DNA of 64,000 nt from Clostridiales bacterium (GCA_017569285.1 CP069419.1:558001-622000), one strand, 5' to 3'; counted from the first letter of the stretch, positions 8,798 through 23,183 are shown. Translations and numbers: made by a program. Notes: generated by a model not told the origin, from the sequence alone.

Positions 8798-9109
8798 TTA
8801 CATGAGCAGATTGATAAGGGTGGTAGCGCCGGCGTCCAGCAGGCCGATGACGATGCCCATGAACAGCATGAACAGGAGAACGATCACGGAATAGTTGATC
8901 AGCTTCTTCTTGCTGGGCCAGGTGACCTTCTTCAGTTCATAGAACATGTTCTTGAAGGGCTTGCTGATCCGCTGGGGCAGTGCTTTGAACCAGTTCAGGA
9001 TCTTGCTCAGTTTTCCTTCGCCGGCTTTTTTCACAGCCTTTTCAGCCTGTGCTTCGGCCTTCTTCACAGTTGTTTCCGCCTGTGCAGCCGCCTTCTTTAC
9101 TTCAGACAT
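8798..9109 (-). CDS. secE: Preprotein translocase subunit SecE
   Basis: Small membrane clamp of the SecYEG protein export channel. The C-terminal half is typical: FKNMFYELKKVTWPSKKKLINYSVIVLLFMLFMGIV with one membrane helix. The N-terminal ~45 residues are an alanine/lysine/glutamate-rich, probably helical extension absent from minimal ~60-residue Firmicute SecE. I choose the ATG at 9109 (MSEVKKAAA), 11 bases after GAGG; the GTG at 9118 is too close to the site. It sits in rpmG-secE-nusG order. Confidence 0.93.
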   Translation of the reverse strand: MSEVKKAAAQAETTVKKAEAQAEKAVKKAGEGKLSKILNWFKALPQRISKPFKNMFYELKKVTWPSKKKLINYSVIVLLFMLFMGIVIGLLDAGATTLINLLM

Positions 9110-9145
9110 CTTGTTCACATCCTCACAGCATCTGTTGATGTTGGA

Positions 9146-9307
9146 TCACTTGGTCTCGCGATGAGTCGTGTGCTTCTTGCAGAAGGGGCAGTACTTCATG
9201 AGCTCAATGCGATCCGGGGTGTTCTTCTTGTTCTTCATGTTGTTGTAGTTGCGCTGCTTGCACTCGGTGCAGGCAAGGCAAACCTTGTTACGAGCGGCGT
9301 TTGCCAT
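9146..9307 (-). CDS. rpmG: 50S ribosomal protein L33, zinc-binding form
   Basis: Small large-subunit protein near the E site, 53 residues. The sequence begins [20 protein letters not shown] and ends [16 protein letters not shown]. The two CxxC pairs (CTEC and CPFC) make it the zinc-containing version rather than the cysteine-free paralogue many Firmicutes switch to when zinc is scarce. GGAGG lies about 8 bases before the ATG at 9307. It stands between tuf and secE, a common position. Confidence 0.95.
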   Translation of the reverse strand: MANAARNKVCLACTECKQRNYNNMKNKKNTPDRIELMKYCPFCKKHTTHRETK

Positions 9308-9331
9308 TTGGAATCCCTCCTGATAGATTGA

Positions 9332-10546
9332 TTACTCGATGACCTTCGCCACAACGCCGGATCCCACAGTACGGCCGCCTTCACGGATAGCGAAGCGCAG
9401 TCCCTGTTCCATAGCGATGGGGGTGATCAGGGTGATTTCCATGTCGATGTTGTCGCCGGGCATCACCATTTCAACGCCTTCGGGCAGCTTGATGTTGCCG
9501 GTAACGTCCGTCGTCCGGAAATAGAACTGCGGACGATAGCCGTTGAAGAACGGGGTGTGACGGCCGCCTTCTTCCTTGGTCAGCACGTACACCTGGCCGA
9601 TGCAGTGGGTGTGCGGATGGATGCTGCCGGGCTTCGCCAGAACCTGGCCGCGCTCGACTTCGTTCCGCTGAATACCACGCAGCAGCGCGCCGATGTTGTC
9701 GCCGGCTTCCGCCTGGTCCAGCAGCTTGTGGAACATTTCAACACCGGTAACAACCGTGCTGCGGGGCTTTTCCATCAGACCGACGATTTCAACCGCGTCA
9801 GATACCTTCACGGTACCGCGCTCAACACGGCCGGTAGCCACGGTGCCGCGGCCGGAAATGCTGAACACGTCTTCAACAGGCATCAGGAAGGGCTGGTCCG
9901 TCGCACGGGCGGGTTCCGGGATGTAGTTGTCAACAGCATCCATCAGTTCCCAGATGCACTTGCACTCGGGAGCGTTGTCCACGTCGGTGCCGCCGTTCTG
10001 GATGTACTCCAGGGCCTTCAGGGCGCTGCCCTTGATGATCGGGATGTCATCGCCCGGGAAGTCATAGCTGCTCAGCAGTTCGCGGATTTCCATCTCGACC
10101 AGCTCCAGCAGCTCTTCGTCGTCCATCATGTCCGTCTTGTTCATGAACACAACGATGTAGGGCACGCCAACCTGACGGGCCAGCAGGATGTGCTCACGGG
10201 TCTGGGGCATCGGGCCGTCGGGAGCGGAAACAACCAGGATCGCGCCGTCCATCTGCGCGGCACCGGTGATCATGTTCTTAACATAGTCAGCGTGGCCGGG
10301 GCAGTCCACGTGAGCATAGTGACGCTTCTTGGTCTCGTACTCAACGTGAGCGGTGTTGATGGTGATTCCACGTGCTTTTTCTTCGGGCGCCTTGTCGATT
10401 TCGTCGTAACGCATCGCCTGCGCTTCGCCCTTCAGGCTCAGCGTCATGGTGATCGCAGCGGTCAGGGTCGTCTTGCCGTGGTCAACGTGTCCGATCGTCC
10501 CGATGTTTACATGGGGCTTTGTCCGTTCATAATGTCCTTTCGCCAT
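9332..10546 (-). CDS. tuf: Elongation factor Tu
   Basis: GTPase that brings aminoacyl-tRNA to the ribosome. The 404 residues are complete: [15 protein letters not shown] (G1), [14 protein letters not shown] (G2), [28 protein letters not shown] (G3), MNKTD (G4), then domain 2 with [21 protein letters not shown] and domain 3 ending [24 protein letters not shown] precedes the ATG. It lies 26 bases after fusA and 24 bases before rpmG, which joins the classic str operon to the secE-nusG-rplKA group. Confidence 0.98.
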   Translation of the reverse strand: MAKGHYERTKPHVNIGTIGHVDHGKTTLTAAITMTLSLKGEAQAMRYDEIDKAPEEKARGITINTAHVEYETKKRHYAHVDCPGHADYVKNMITGAAQMDGAILVVSAPDGPMPQTREHILLARQVGVPYIVVFMNKTDMMDDEELLELVEMEIRELLSSYDFPGDDIPIIKGSALKALEYIQNGGTDVDNAPECKCIWELMDAVDNYIPEPARATDQPFLMPVEDVFSISGRGTVATGRVERGTVKVSDAVEIVGLMEKPRSTVVTGVEMFHKLLDQAEAGDNIGALLRGIQRNEVERGQVLAKPGSIHPHTHCIGQVYVLTKEEGGRHTPFFNGYRPQFYFRTTDVTGNIKLPEGVEMVMPGDNIDMEITLITPIAMEQGLRFAIREGGRTVGSGVVAKVIE

Positions 10547-10572
10547 TGGGGTTTCCCTCCTTAAAATCCTTG

Positions 10573-12684
10573 TCAGGCATTAACTTTCTTGCCGATGATC
10601 TTTTCAGCGACGCTCTTCGGTACTTCCTCGTAGTGGTCAAACTGCATGGTGAACATGCCGCGGCCCTGGGTACGGGAACGAAGATCTGTCGTGTAGCCGA
10701 ACATTTCGCTCAGCGGAACAAAGGCGTGAATAATCTGGTCTTGTGCACGCATTTCGGTGCCTTCCACCCGGCCGCGGCGGCTGGACACATTGCCCATCAC
10801 GTCGCCCAGGTACTGGTCCGGAACGATGATCTCGACCTTCATCATGGGCTCCATCAGGCACGGATCCGCCTTACGCACAGCTTCCTTGAAAGCCATGCTG
10901 GCCGCGATCTTATACGCCATTTCGGAGGAGTCCACGTCGTGGTAGGAACCGTCGGTAACCGCCGCCTTGAAGTTGACCACTTCGTAGCCGGCAATCGCGC
11001 CGCTCTTGGCCGCTTCCTGGATTCCCTGGTCGATGGGGCTGATGAATTCCTTCGGAATCACGCCGCCGACGATCCGGCTCTCGAACTCGTATCCCTTGCC
11101 GGGCTCCTGGGGTTCGATCTCAATCCAGCAGTGACCGTACTGGCCGTGGCCGCCGGTCTGGCGCACGTAGCGTCCTTCGGCTTTCGCGGGTTTCCGGATG
11201 GTTTCCTTGTAGGTAACCTGGGGCTTGCCCACGGTTGCCTCAACCTTGAATTCGCGCAGCAGGCGGTCCACAATGATTTCAAGATGCAGCTCACCCATGC
11301 CGGCGATGATCGTCTGTCCGGTCTCCTGGTTGGTGTAGGTCTTGAAGGTCGGATCCTCTTCAGCCAGCCGCTGAAGCGCGTACGTCATCTTCTCCTGACC
11401 GGCTTTGGTCTTGGGCTCGATGGCAACTTCGATCACGGGATCCGGGAAGACCATGCTTTCCAGGATGATCTGGTGGTTTTCATCGCACAGGGTATCGCCC
11501 GTGGTCGTGTCCTTCAGGCCGACCGCGCCGGCGATTTCACCGGTATAGATGGTATCCACCTCTTCCCGGTGATTGGCGTGCATCAGCATAATGCGGCTCA
11601 TGCGTTCCCGCTTCTGCTTGGTGGAATTCATCACGTAATTGCCGGCAGCGAGTGTGCCGGAATATACGCGGAAGAATGCGAGTTTCCCGACAAAGGGGTC
11701 AACCATGATTTTGAACGCAAGCGCGGAGAAGGGTTCGTCATCGGAGGGATGCCGTTCCATCTTCTTCTCGGGATCGTCCGGGTCCACGCCGTCGATGGCG
11801 GGAATGTCCAGCGGGCTGGGCATGTAGTCGATCACCGCGTCCAGCAGCGGCTGAACGCCCTTGTTGCGGTAGCTGGTACCGCACAGCACGGGGTTCATCG
11901 TGCAGGCGATGGTGCACTTGCGGATGGCCGTCCGGATCTCTTCTTCGGTCAGTTCGCCGCCCTCCAGGTATTTCTCCATCAGGGCGTCGTCTGTTTCCGC
12001 GACCTTTTCGATCAGGTTCGCACGGTACTCTTCGGCCAGTTCCTGCATATCCGCGGGAATGTCCTCGTCCCGGACGTCCTGTCCCAGGTCGTCATAGTAG
12101 ACCTCTGCGCGCATCCGGACCAGGTCGATGATCCCGCGGAAGGTGTTCTCCTTGCCGATGGGAAGCTGGATCGGTACCGCATTCGCGCCGAGACGGTCCT
12201 GCATCATGCTCACAACGCGGTAGAAATCAGCGCCGGTGATGTCCATCTTGTTGACGTACGCCATGCGGGGAACATGATAGGTCTCCGCCTGCTTCCACAC
12301 GGTCTCGCTCTGGGGTTCCACACCGCCCTTGGCGCAGAAGACGCTTACAGCGCCGTCCAGCACGCGCAGGCTGCGTTCCACCTCGACGGTAAAGTCCACA
12401 TGACCGGGGGTGTCAATGATGTTGATCCGATACTGTTTCTTGGCGTTGGTCGGGTCATGGGGATCATGCCAGAAGCAGGTGGTGGCAGCCGAAGTGATCG
12501 TGATGCCGCGTTCCTGTTCCTGGACCATCCAGTCCATGGTGGCCGTTCCTTCGTGGGTTTCACCGATGCGGTAATTCTTGCCCGTATAGAACAGGATCCG
12601 CTCGGTGGTAGTGGTTTTTCCGGCATCGATATGAGCCATGATACCGATGTTCCGGACTCTTTCAAGTGGGTGGCTTCTGGGCAT
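10573..12684 (-). CDS. fusA: Elongation factor G
   Basis: GTPase that drives ribosomal translocation and, with RRF, ribosome recycling. The 703 residues cover the whole protein: [15 protein letters not shown] (G1), [21 protein letters not shown] (G2), [23 protein letters not shown] (G3), [10 protein letters not shown] (G4), and the C-terminal domains ending [21 protein letters not shown]. The start at ATG 12684 has AGGAG about 12 bases upstream. It lies in str operon order between rpsG and tuf. I see no sign of a fusidic-acid-type duplicate here. Confidence 0.98.
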   Translation of the reverse strand: MPRSHPLERVRNIGIMAHIDAGKTTTTERILFYTGKNYRIGETHEGTATMDWMVQEQERGITITSAATTCFWHDPHDPTNAKKQYRINIIDTPGHVDFTVEVERSLRVLDGAVSVFCAKGGVEPQSETVWKQAETYHVPRMAYVNKMDITGADFYRVVSMMQDRLGANAVPIQLPIGKENTFRGIIDLVRMRAEVYYDDLGQDVRDEDIPADMQELAEEYRANLIEKVAETDDALMEKYLEGGELTEEEIRTAIRKCTIACTMNPVLCGTSYRNKGVQPLLDAVIDYMPSPLDIPAIDGVDPDDPEKKMERHPSDDEPFSALAFKIMVDPFVGKLAFFRVYSGTLAAGNYVMNSTKQKRERMSRIMLMHANHREEVDTIYTGEIAGAVGLKDTTTGDTLCDENHQIILESMVFPDPVIEVAIEPKTKAGQEKMTYALQRLAEEDPTFKTYTNQETGQTIIAGMGELHLEIIVDRLLREFKVEATVGKPQVTYKETIRKPAKAEGRYVRQTGGHGQYGHCWIEIEPQEPGKGYEFESRIVGGVIPKEFISPIDQGIQEAAKSGAIAGYEVVNFKAAVTDGSYHDVDSSEMAYKIAASMAFKEAVRKADPCLMEPMMKVEIIVPDQYLGDVMGNVSSRRGRVEGTEMRAQDQIIHAFVPLSEMFGYTTDLRSRTQGRGMFTMQFDHYEEVPKSVAEKIIGKKVNA

Positions 12685-12741
12685 ACTTGGCTTTTGCTCC
12701 TTTCGTCCTGCGGCCGGTTCATGCCGCGGAACACAGATTGA

Positions 12742-13212
12742 TTACCAGCGATAGTGAGCGAATGCCTTGTTGGCCTCGGCCATACGGTGCATTTCCTCTT
12801 TACGCTTGACGGCAGCGCCGGTGTTGTTCGCGGCGTCCATCAGCTCTCCGGCAAGACGCTCAGCCATGGTCTTCTCACCGCGCTTCCGGGCGAAATCCAC
12901 GATCCAGCGCAGGGCCAGGGTCTGGCGGCGTTCCGGACGGATCTCGATCGGGACCTGGTAAGTGGCACCGCCCACGCGGCGGGCCTTGACTTCCAGCTGG
13001 GGCGCGACGTTGTTCAGGGCTTCCTGGAAAACGTCGGTCGCCGGCTTGCCGGTCTTTTCGGCAACGGTCTCAAAAGCCTGGTAGCAGACGTTCTGCGCAA
13101 CTCCGCGCTTCCCGTCCAGCATAATCTGATTGATCAATTTGGTAACAACTGTCGTCCCGTGTACGGGATCCGGCAGTACTTCACGTTTCGGTACAAAACC
13201 GCGACGGGGCAT
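12742..13212 (-). CDS. rpsG: 30S ribosomal protein S7
   Basis: Primary 16S rRNA-binding protein that organises the head of the small subunit and, in Escherichia coli, represses the str operon. The 156 residues begin [16 protein letters not shown] and contain [21 protein letters not shown]-like text (here [22 protein letters not shown]), with the C-terminal arm ending AFAHYRW. GAGGAGGG precedes the ATG. The 208-base gap before it (13213-13420) is unusually long for this operon and may hold its control site. Confidence 0.97.
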   Translation of the reverse strand: MPRRGFVPKREVLPDPVHGTTVVTKLINQIMLDGKRGVAQNVCYQAFETVAEKTGKPATDVFQEALNNVAPQLEVKARRVGGATYQVPIEIRPERRQTLALRWIVDFARKRGEKTMAERLAGELMDAANNTGAAVKRKEEMHRMAEANKAFAHYRW

Positions 13213-13420
13213 AGGTTTCCCTCCTCAATTCTTTTCCTGATGTAAGTGCTTTGGCTTCCTCTTCCTCCGACCCTGTGTCAGCATCACGGGGTCCCGGCCG
13301 CGAATAGGCCGGATGCGGCTGCCGCTCCTGTTCTCCCGTCCGGAATTCCTGTTCCGAAGAACTCCGGCAGGATCACCTGCGGCTCAGCCCGCCTTTCGGA
13401 CTGCGTCGGCAGCTGGTGAC
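13213..13420 (-). promoter_or_regulatory. Structured rpsL-rpsG intercistronic leader
   Basis: A gene-free gap inside the operon with several hairpin-forming runs on the minus strand: CCGGCC/GGCCGG around 13291-13312, CCGGAGTTC/GAATTCCGG-like pairing around 13337-13364, and ACCC/GGGT arms around 13269-13292. In other bacteria S7 represses translation by binding exactly this gap. The sequence does not prove an S7 site. Confidence 0.4.
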
Positions 13421-13795
13421 TTACTTCTTCGGGCGCTTCGCGCCATACAGGGAACGCGCCTGCATCCGCTTGGCCACACCGGCGGTATCCAGAGCACCGC
13501 GGATGATGTGATAACGAACGCCGGGCAGGTCCCGAACACGGCCGCCGCGGATCAGCACAACGCTATGCTCCTGCAGGTTGTGGCCGATACCGGGGATGTA
13601 GCAGGTACCTTCGATGGAGTTCGTCAGGCGGATTCTCGCGATTTTCCGCAGGGCGGAGTTCGGCTTTTTCGGCGTCTGTGTCTTGACGCTCAGGCACACA
13701 CCGCGCTTCTGGGGGCAACCCTGCAGAATCGGAGCGGTGGGCTTTTTGGCAGCCCGTTCACGTCCCTTACGGACAAGCTGATTAATTGTGGGCAT
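13421..13795 (-). CDS. rpsL: 30S ribosomal protein S12
   Basis: Decoding-centre protein that monitors codon-anticodon pairing. The 124 residues are standard: [13 protein letters not shown] start, [54 protein letters not shown], ending [10 protein letters not shown]. The lysines of the PKKPNS and GRVRDLPG regions tied to streptomycin resistance look wild type. AGGAGG lies just before the ATG. It follows the L7Ae-like gene after a 101-base gap that contains a small CTTCAT/ATGAAG hairpin (around 13869-13889). Confidence 0.97.
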   Translation of the reverse strand: MPTINQLVRKGRERAAKKPTAPILQGCPQKRGVCLSVKTQTPKKPNSALRKIARIRLTNSIEGTCYIPGIGHNLQEHSVVLIRGGRVRDLPGVRYHIIRGALDTAGVAKRMQARSLYGAKRPKK

Positions 13796-13896
13796 TACAG
13801 CACCTCCTGAATGATATCCTCAAGATCCCGCAACCCTCAGGATCTGGAAGGCATAGTGGGCGGATTCCTTCATCTTATAATATGAAGCGGGGCATC

Positions 13897-14139
13897 TCAC
13901 CGGAGCAGGCCGGCCGCGGCCGTGGGTACGTCCACACCGCAGACCATTCCGAGCTCTTTCATCGACGCCACCCGTACGCAGGGAACCCCGGCGCTTTCCG
14001 CGCCCCGGACCACCTGCTGGTAGATGAACGTGTCCGCATCGCTGCCGACATACACCCGGGAGACGGTTCCGGCCTTCAGCGCACGGAGCACCTGCTTCAT
14101 TCCGACAACCTTGCGGCCGCCCGCTTTCAGCATTTCCAT
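13897..14139 (-). CDS. L7Ae-family kink-turn RNA-binding protein (YbxF-like)
   Basis: Small RNA-binding protein of the L7Ae/L30e/S12e family, known in Bacillus as a ribosome-associated kink-turn binder. The 80 residues fit YbxF length: KAGGRKVVGMKQVLRALKAGTVSRVYVGSDAD, then VPCVRVASMKELGMVCGVDVPTAAAGLL. I choose the ATG at 14139 behind AAGGAGGT; an upstream in-frame ATG at 14181 lacks a site. It is the first gene of the long translation operon. In other Firmicutes this gene follows rpoC; here rpoBC is divergent. Confidence 0.9.
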   Translation of the reverse strand: MEMLKAGGRKVVGMKQVLRALKAGTVSRVYVGSDADTFIYQQVVRGAESAGVPCVRVASMKELGMVCGVDVPTAAAGLLR

Positions 14140-14220
14140 CCGTCGAAGACCTCCTTCCCGTTCCGGAAAAGGGCGCCTCAAAAAGAGCGCACTTCACCCG
14201 GGGCATGATGCAACTCGACT

Positions 14221-14249
14221 ATCATATCATTGAATCGCATCGTTGTCAA
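14221..14249 (-). promoter_or_regulatory. Main promoter of the translation operon
   Basis: On the minus strand: TTGACA (14249-14244), a 17-base spacer, and TATGAT (14226-14221) preceded by TGA (extended -10). The leader to the L7Ae-like ATG is about 75 bases. A near-consensus promoter suits the ten-gene operon. Confidence 0.85.
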
Positions 14250-14272
14250 CGCCTTTGTCGCTTTCCACAGGC

Positions 14273-14310
14273 AAAAAAATATGCCGGACAGTTCCCGCCG
14301 CCCGGCATAT
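14273..14310 (-). terminator. Terminator of the metallo-beta-lactamase-fold gene
   Basis: Stem ATATGCCGG/CCGGCATAT (14302-14310 and 14279-14287) followed on the minus strand by a T-run (14278-14273). It sits directly upstream of the operon promoter at 14249, so it insulates it from read-through. Confidence 0.85.
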
Positions 14311-14322
14311 GCGTCTGTATTT

Positions 14323-15309
14323 TTACCGGATCTTCCCGACCCGGTCCTGCGGGACCTGTTCCACAATCCAGTGCTCCCCGTCGGTGACCAGGTGGAGATA
14401 TACCCCGGTCTGGTTCGTATAGATATACGGGATGCCTTTTGCAGCCAGGTAGCGGACCCCGCCCCAGTCCGGAACCGTCTTGTTGGTGATGATGGCCGCC
14501 TCCGGACTTACCGCCCGCAGGAAATCATCCTCCAGGGGGGTCTTTCCGTGATGGGGATACTTCAGCAGGTCCGCCTTCAGGGCGGATGCCGGTACCCGGC
14601 TGAGGAGGTTTGCCTGTCCGCTCCGCTCCATATCCGCGGTGAACAGGATCGTCCGTTCCCCGTACCGGACCAGGGTCTGTGCACTCTGGTTGTTCATATC
14701 CAGGGACGGATCCGTGTTGCACCAGAACTTCAGGGTCACCGATCCGTCGCCCATCGCGAATTCACTGCCGTCCCGGAATTCCGCCACGCGGATTCCGTTT
14801 TCCTCCGCGTAGGTCAGCGCGCGGATCATATGCTCTGTGGAGGCGCCGCCGAAGCAGATCCGCAGTTCCTCCACCTTCGCGGTTTCATCGGTAATCCGGA
14901 GTCCGTTCAGATGGTCATGATGCGGGTGGGTATTGAAAAGTTTCCGGATCCGGTCGATTCCGAGCCAGCTGATCAGTTCAGCCCCCCGGGCGCCGTTTTT
15001 TTCATCCCCGCAGTCAATCAGCCAGGTCTCCCCCTGGAAGATGAGGATGGCTTCATCCGCGTTCATGATATTCGGAAACCAGATGTGGAGAAGATCCGCA
15101 TCCATCGGGAAATGAAAACCGGCGTCCGCCCCCGGATCCGCCACACAGTTGATCACTGCGGGCATTACGGGGGTGGGCTCCGGTTCCGGCCGGGCGATCC
15201 GGACCGGCGCGGGCGCTTCCGGTCCGGGAGATGCGGGGATTCCTTCCCCGAACGCCGTTCCTCCCAGAAACAGTCCCACGGCAGTCAGCAGTCCCAGCAG
15301 TCTTCTCAA
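14323..15309 (-). CDS. Secreted metallo-beta-lactamase-fold hydrolase (ComEC C-terminal type)
   Basis: Predicted zinc hydrolase outside the membrane; the substrate is unknown. The 328 residues begin with a signal peptide (MRRLLGLLTAVGLFLGGTAFG), then a proline-rich stretch, then the hydrolase fold: LIDCGDE, the metal motif THPHHDHLNG, LFTADMERSGQ and LLKYPHHG. This arrangement resembles the C-terminal domain of the DNA-uptake protein ComEC and stand-alone secreted relatives. No ComEC membrane part is present. It is a monocistronic gene lying between the divergent rpoB and translation operons, with its own terminator at 14273-14310. Confidence 0.85.
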   Translation of the reverse strand: MRRLLGLLTAVGLFLGGTAFGEGIPASPGPEAPAPVRIARPEPEPTPVMPAVINCVADPGADAGFHFPMDADLLHIWFPNIMNADEAILIFQGETWLIDCGDEKNGARGAELISWLGIDRIRKLFNTHPHHDHLNGLRITDETAKVEELRICFGGASTEHMIRALTYAEENGIRVAEFRDGSEFAMGDGSVTLKFWCNTDPSLDMNNQSAQTLVRYGERTILFTADMERSGQANLLSRVPASALKADLLKYPHHGKTPLEDDFLRAVSPEAAIITNKTVPDWGGVRYLAAKGIPYIYTNQTGVYLHLVTDGEHWIVEQVPQDRVGKIR

Positions 15310-15415
15310 AACGGTTCTCTCCAGTTCGCAGCCGGCATCCTCTTTCCGGATCCGGCTGAAAGAATCTTTTCCTTATTAATATTAAAAAAAGAGCATATTA
15401 TCCGACATTTTTCCG

Positions 15416-15444
15416 TTGACAATTCCCTCTTGCCATGATAAACT
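15416..15444 (+). promoter_or_regulatory. rpoBC promoter
   Basis: TTGACA (15416-15421), a 17-base spacer, TAAACT (15439-15444) with TGA before it (extended -10). The leader to rpoB is about 140 bases. An opposite-strand TTGTCA-N16-TAATAT over the same bases may serve the divergent hydrolase gene. Confidence 0.8.
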
Positions 15445-15490
15445 TTACAATTGCATCAGTATCGTCTTGGTGGTTTTTGGAGGGTTTCGG

Positions 15491-15520
15491 ATGGGGTTAT
15501 TTTACACAGGTTCTGTGTGA
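15491..15520 (+). CDS. Possible leader peptide ahead of rpoB
   Basis: A nine-codon reading frame (MGLFYTGSV) starts at ATG 15491, 7 bases after GGAGGG, and ends in the arm of a small CACAG/CTGTG hairpin in the rpoB leader. It may be chance; a role in rpoB control is only a guess. Confidence 0.25.
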   Translation: MGLFYTGSV

Positions 15521-15588
15521 ATTGCAAGTCCGATTTTCAAGTCCCGAAGGCGGTCCTGTGCGGACAGAATAAGGGGTGATTTCATAAC

Positions 15589-18500
15589 ATGGTACACGAG
15601 GTCCACATGGGGAAGCTCCGTCAGCGTATGAGCTTCTCGCGCATTGATGAAGTTCTCGAAATGCCCAACCTGATCGAAGTGCAGAAGAACTCCTATCAAC
15701 GCTTTCTCGATACCGATCTCCGCGAAGTTCTGAACGACGTATCCCCCATTACCGACTATAATGGGAATCTCGTCCTGGAATTCGTGGACTACTCTCTCGA
15801 CGAACCGAAAAACTCTGTCGCCCGCTGCCGGGAACGGGACATGACTTACGCCGCCCCGCTCAAGGTCTTTGTTCGCCTGAAGAACAAGGAAACCGGCGAG
15901 ATCAAGGAATCTGACGTCTTCATGGGTGACTTCCCCCTGATGACCGAGCACGGAACCTTCATCATCAATGGTGCGGAGCGCGTCATTGTCAGCCAGCTGG
16001 TCCGTTCCCCGGGCGTCTATTTCGACGTAGCCCTGGACAAGGCCGGCAAGCCGCTGTATTCCTCCCAGATTATCCCGAACCGCGGTGCCTGGCTGGAATA
16101 TGAGACAGACTCCAACGACGTTCTCTGGGTCCGGATCGACCGCGCCCGGAAACTCCCGATCACCGTGATCCTCCGTGCGCTGGGCTATGGCACTGACGCC
16201 GAAATCATCGACCTGATGGGCGAGGATGAGCGGCTGATGTCCACCCTCCAGAAGGGTGACAACGCGAAGTCCCGCGAAGAGGGCCTGATCGAGATCTACA
16301 AGCGCCAGAAGCCGGGCGAGCCCGCCAGCATTGAAAGCGCCACCAATCTGTTCAATTCCCTGTTCTTTGACCCCAAGCGCTACGACCTGATGCGCGTGGG
16401 CCGCTATAAGTATAATAAGAAGCTTTCCATCGCCACCCGGATCCACAACCACGTGGCGGCTGAGGATATCATCAATCCCCAGACCGGCGAGGTCATGATC
16501 AAAAAAGGCGATACCATCCCGCTGAGTGTTGCGCGTGAAATCCAGAACGCCGGTGTCAACTCTGTGCTGCTGGACTGCGACGGCAATATCCGCAAGGTGG
16601 TCGGCAACAACTTTGTGGACGCTTCCGTTTACCTGCCCTTCGACCCGAAGGAAGCGGGCATCCTGGAAATGGTCCACTACCCCACCCTGATGGAAATCAA
16701 GAATTCCGTCAGCGAGGATCAGCTGTTTGAAGCGGTGAAGGAGAATGTCGCGGCTCTGGTGCCGAAGCACATCATCCCGGATGACATCGTTTCTTCCATC
16801 AACTATATGCTGGGCCTGCCCTTCGGCATCGGCACCACCGATGATATCGACCACCTGGGCAACCGCCGCCTGCGCAGCGTCGGCGAGCTCCTGCAGAACC
16901 AGATCCGGATCGGCCTGAGCCGCCTGGAGCGCGTGGTTCGCGAGCGGATGTCCATCCAGGACAGCGGCGACATCAAGCCCGGCGACCTGATCAACATCCG
17001 TCCGGTCAGCGCCGCCATCAAGGAATTCTTCGGTTCCTCCCAGCTGTCCCAGTTCATGGACCAGCCGAACCCCCTGGCCGAGCTGACCCACAAGCGCCGC
17101 CTGAGCGCCCTGGGCCCCGGCGGCCTGAACCGTGACCGTGCTTCCTTCGAAGTCCGCGACGTGCACTACAGCCATTACGCGCGGATCTGCCCGATCGAGA
17201 CGCCTGAAGGTCCGAACATCGGTCTGATCGGTTCCCTGGCCACCTATGCCCGGATCAATGAATACGGCTTCATCGAAGCGCCCTACCGCCGTGTGGACAA
17301 GGAAAACGGCCGTGTGCTGGATGAAATCGACTACATGACCGCCGATGAGGAAGACCTGTTCAAGGTCGCCACGGCCAACGAACCCCTGAATGAAGACGGC
17401 ACCTTTGTCCACGACCGGATCACGGTCCGTGACAAGGCCGAAATCGTCGAGGTTCCCGTTTCCCAGGTGGACTTCATCGACGTCAGCCCCCGCCAGGTCG
17501 TGTCCGTGGCCACCGCCATGGTTCCCTTCCTGGAAAACGACGACGCGACCCGCGCCCTGATGGGCTCCAACATGCAGCGCCAGGCGGTGCCGCTGCTGGT
17601 GCCTGAAGCGCCCCTCGTCGCCACCGGTATGGAATACCGTGCCGCCCACGACTCCGGCGTGGTCCTCCTCGCGAAGGAAGACGGCGTCGTGGAAACCGTG
17701 GATGCCGACCATATCGTGATCCGCGACAACTTCGGCGAGCGCCATACCTACCTGCTCACCAAGTTTGCCCGTTCCAACCAGTCCACCTGCATCAACCAGC
17801 GCCCGGTGGTTTCCGCCGGCCAGAAGATTGAAAAGGGTGACCTCCTGGCGGACGGTCCTTCCACCGAGAAGGGTGAAATCGGCCTGGGCCGCAATGCCCT
17901 CATCGGTTTCATGACCTGGGAAGGCTACAACTACGAGGACGCGGTCCTGCTTTCCGAAAAGCTGGTCAAGGAGGATATCTACACCTCCATCCATATTGAA
18001 GAGTTCGAGTCCGAAGCCCGCGAAACCAAGCTGGGGCCGGAAGAAATCACCCGGGACATCCCGAACATTTCCGACGACGCCATTAAGGACCTGGATGAAG
18101 GCGGTATCGTCCGCATCGGTGCGGAAGTTCATGCCGGCGACATCCTGGTCGGTAAGGTAACCCCCAAGGGCGAAACCGAGCTGACCGCTGAAGAGCGCCT
18201 GCTGCGCGCCATCTTCGGCGAGAAAGCCCGCGAAGTCCGGGATACCTCCCTGCGCGTGCCCCACGGTGAGGGCGGCATCGTCGTCGATGTCAAAGTCTTC
18301 ACCCGGGAAAACAAGGACGAGCTCTCCCCCGGCGTCAACGAAATGGTGCGCATCTACATCGCCCAGAAGCGGAAGATCTCCGTCGGCGACAAGATGGCAG
18401 GCCGCCATGGCAACAAGGGCGTTGTTTCCCGGATTCTCCGCGAAGAGGATATGCCCTTCCTGCCGGACGGCACTCCCCTGCAGATCGTGCTGAACCCGCT

Positions 18501-19473
18501 GGGCGTTCCCTCCCGTATGAACCTCGGACAGGTGCTGGAAGTGCACCTGGGCCTGGCCTGCCGCGCACTGGGCTGGCACATTGCCACCCCCGTCTTCGAC
18601 GGCGCAACCTACGAGGAAATCCTGGAGCATCTCGAAAAGGCGGAAGCCAAGATGGCCGCTCCCGAAGACCTGAACGATCCGCATGTGACGGAGTATCACT
18701 TCCACAACGGCAAGCCTCTCCGCCTGGACCTGGATGAGGAAGGCAAAGCGCTCTTCCGCCAGGGCAAGATCCGCGTGCGGGACGGCCGGACCGGCGACTA
18801 TTTCGAAAACCCCGTCACCGTCGGTATCATGTACTTCCTGAAGCTGCATCACCTGGTGGACGACAAGATGCACGCCCGTTCCACCGGTCCCTACAGCCTC
18901 GTGACCCAGCAGCCCCTGGGCGGTAAAGCCCAGTTCGGCGGACAGCGCTTCGGTGAAATGGAAGTCTGGGCGCTGGAAGCCTACGGCGCCGCGAACACCC
19001 TGCAGGAGATCCTGACCGTCAAGTCCGACGATACCGTCGGCCGTGTCAAGACCTACGAAGCGATCATCAAGGGCCAGAACATTCCGACCCCCGGTGTTCC
19101 CGAGAGCTTCAAGGTCCTGCTGAAGGAAATGCAGGCCCTGAGCCTGGATGTCCGCGTGCTGGATGCCCAGAAGAACGAGATCGAAATCCCCGAGCTGGAT
19201 CCGGAAGACCTGCCCCAGCCCGAACCTTCCTTCCGTCCCGCCGCCGCGGCTCCTTCTGCGGAAGAGCTGCCTGAAGGCGCCGGTGAAGCGGAATCCGAAG
19301 AGGATATCGACCAGGCCGCCGATGAAGCCTTCAGCATGTCCGAAGATGATCTGGATCTGGGCGGCAGCGATGCTGATTCCGCTTTCGATCTGGAAGACGC
19401 TGACATGGAAGATCTGGAAGACTTCAGCGTGGAAGATCTTTCCGACCTGAACCTTGACGACGATGACATCTGA
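15589..19473 (+). CDS. rpoB: DNA-directed RNA polymerase subunit beta
   Basis: Forms half of the polymerase active cleft and binds rifampicin. The 1294 residues contain all core blocks; the rifampicin region reads [20 protein letters not shown] then [14 protein letters not shown], with D, H and S resistance positions wild type, so sensitivity is predicted. [11 protein letters not shown] and ATPVFDGA are present. After the conserved end (about residue 1200) comes a ~90-residue acidic tail rich in D/E and ending [17 protein letters not shown] lies 8 bases before the ATG. The gene is followed 28 bases later by rpoC. Unusually, rplJ-rplL are not upstream. Confidence 0.98.
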   Translation: MVHEVHMGKLRQRMSFSRIDEVLEMPNLIEVQKNSYQRFLDTDLREVLNDVSPITDYNGNLVLEFVDYSLDEPKNSVARCRERDMTYAAPLKVFVRLKNKETGEIKESDVFMGDFPLMTEHGTFIINGAERVIVSQLVRSPGVYFDVALDKAGKPLYSSQIIPNRGAWLEYETDSNDVLWVRIDRARKLPITVILRALGYGTDAEIIDLMGEDERLMSTLQKGDNAKSREEGLIEIYKRQKPGEPASIESATNLFNSLFFDPKRYDLMRVGRYKYNKKLSIATRIHNHVAAEDIINPQTGEVMIKKGDTIPLSVAREIQNAGVNSVLLDCDGNIRKVVGNNFVDASVYLPFDPKEAGILEMVHYPTLMEIKNSVSEDQLFEAVKENVAALVPKHIIPDDIVSSINYMLGLPFGIGTTDDIDHLGNRRLRSVGELLQNQIRIGLSRLERVVRERMSIQDSGDIKPGDLINIRPVSAAIKEFFGSSQLSQFMDQPNPLAELTHKRRLSALGPGGLNRDRASFEVRDVHYSHYARICPIETPEGPNIGLIGSLATYARINEYGFIEAPYRRVDKENGRVLDEIDYMTADEEDLFKVATANEPLNEDGTFVHDRITVRDKAEIVEVPVSQVDFIDVSPRQVVSVATAMVPFLENDDATRALMGSNMQRQAVPLLVPEAPLVATGMEYRAAHDSGVVLLAKEDGVVETVDADHIVIRDNFGERHTYLLTKFARSNQSTCINQRPVVSAGQKIEKGDLLADGPSTEKGEIGLGRNALIGFMTWEGYNYEDAVLLSEKLVKEDIYTSIHIEEFESEARETKLGPEEITRDIPNISDDAIKDLDEGGIVRIGAEVHAGDILVGKVTPKGETELTAEERLLRAIFGEKAREVRDTSLRVPHGEGGIVVDVKVFTRENKDELSPGVNEMVRIYIAQKRKISVGDKMAGRHGNKGVVSRILREEDMPFLPDGTPLQIVLNPLGVPSRMNLGQVLEVHLGLACRALGWHIATPVFDGATYEEILEHLEKAEAKMAAPEDLNDPHVTEYHFHNGKPLRLDLDEEGKALFRQGKIRVRDGRTGDYFENPVTVGIMYFLKLHHLVDDKMHARSTGPYSLVTQQPLGGKAQFGGQRFGEMEVWALEAYGAANTLQEILTVKSDDTVGRVKTYEAIIKGQNIPTPGVPESFKVLLKEMQALSLDVRVLDAQKNEIEIPELDPEDLPQPEPSFRPAAAAPSAEELPEGAGEAESEEDIDQAADEAFSMSEDDLDLGGSDADSAFDLEDADMEDLEDFSVEDLSDLNLDDDDI

Positions 19474-19501
19474 TCTGTAATAAAGAAGGGAGATGCCCCT
19501 T

Positions 19502-23071
<3,570 letters not shown>

Positions 23072-23080
23072 TGAAGCCAA

Positions 23081-23120
23081 GGAGGCAGGATAACCTGCCT
23101 CCTTTCCTTCTGCCTTTTTT
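23081..23120 (+). terminator. rpoBC terminator
   Basis: GGAGGCAGG (23081-23089), loop ATAA, CCTGCCTCC (23094-23102), followed by T-rich sequence including TTTTTT at 23115-23120. Confidence 0.8.
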
Positions 23121-23131
23121 CGTTGCATGTG

Positions 23132-23160
23132 AAAAGCCCGAACCGGATCGGTTCGGGCTT
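23132..23160 (-). terminator. serCA terminator
   Basis: A 12-base stem (23134-23145 with 23149-23160) just after the serA stop, followed by only a short T-run on the minus strand. It may also act on rpoC read-through. Confidence 0.65.
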
Positions 23161-23183
23161 CATTTCATTGTGGTTTCGACTGG

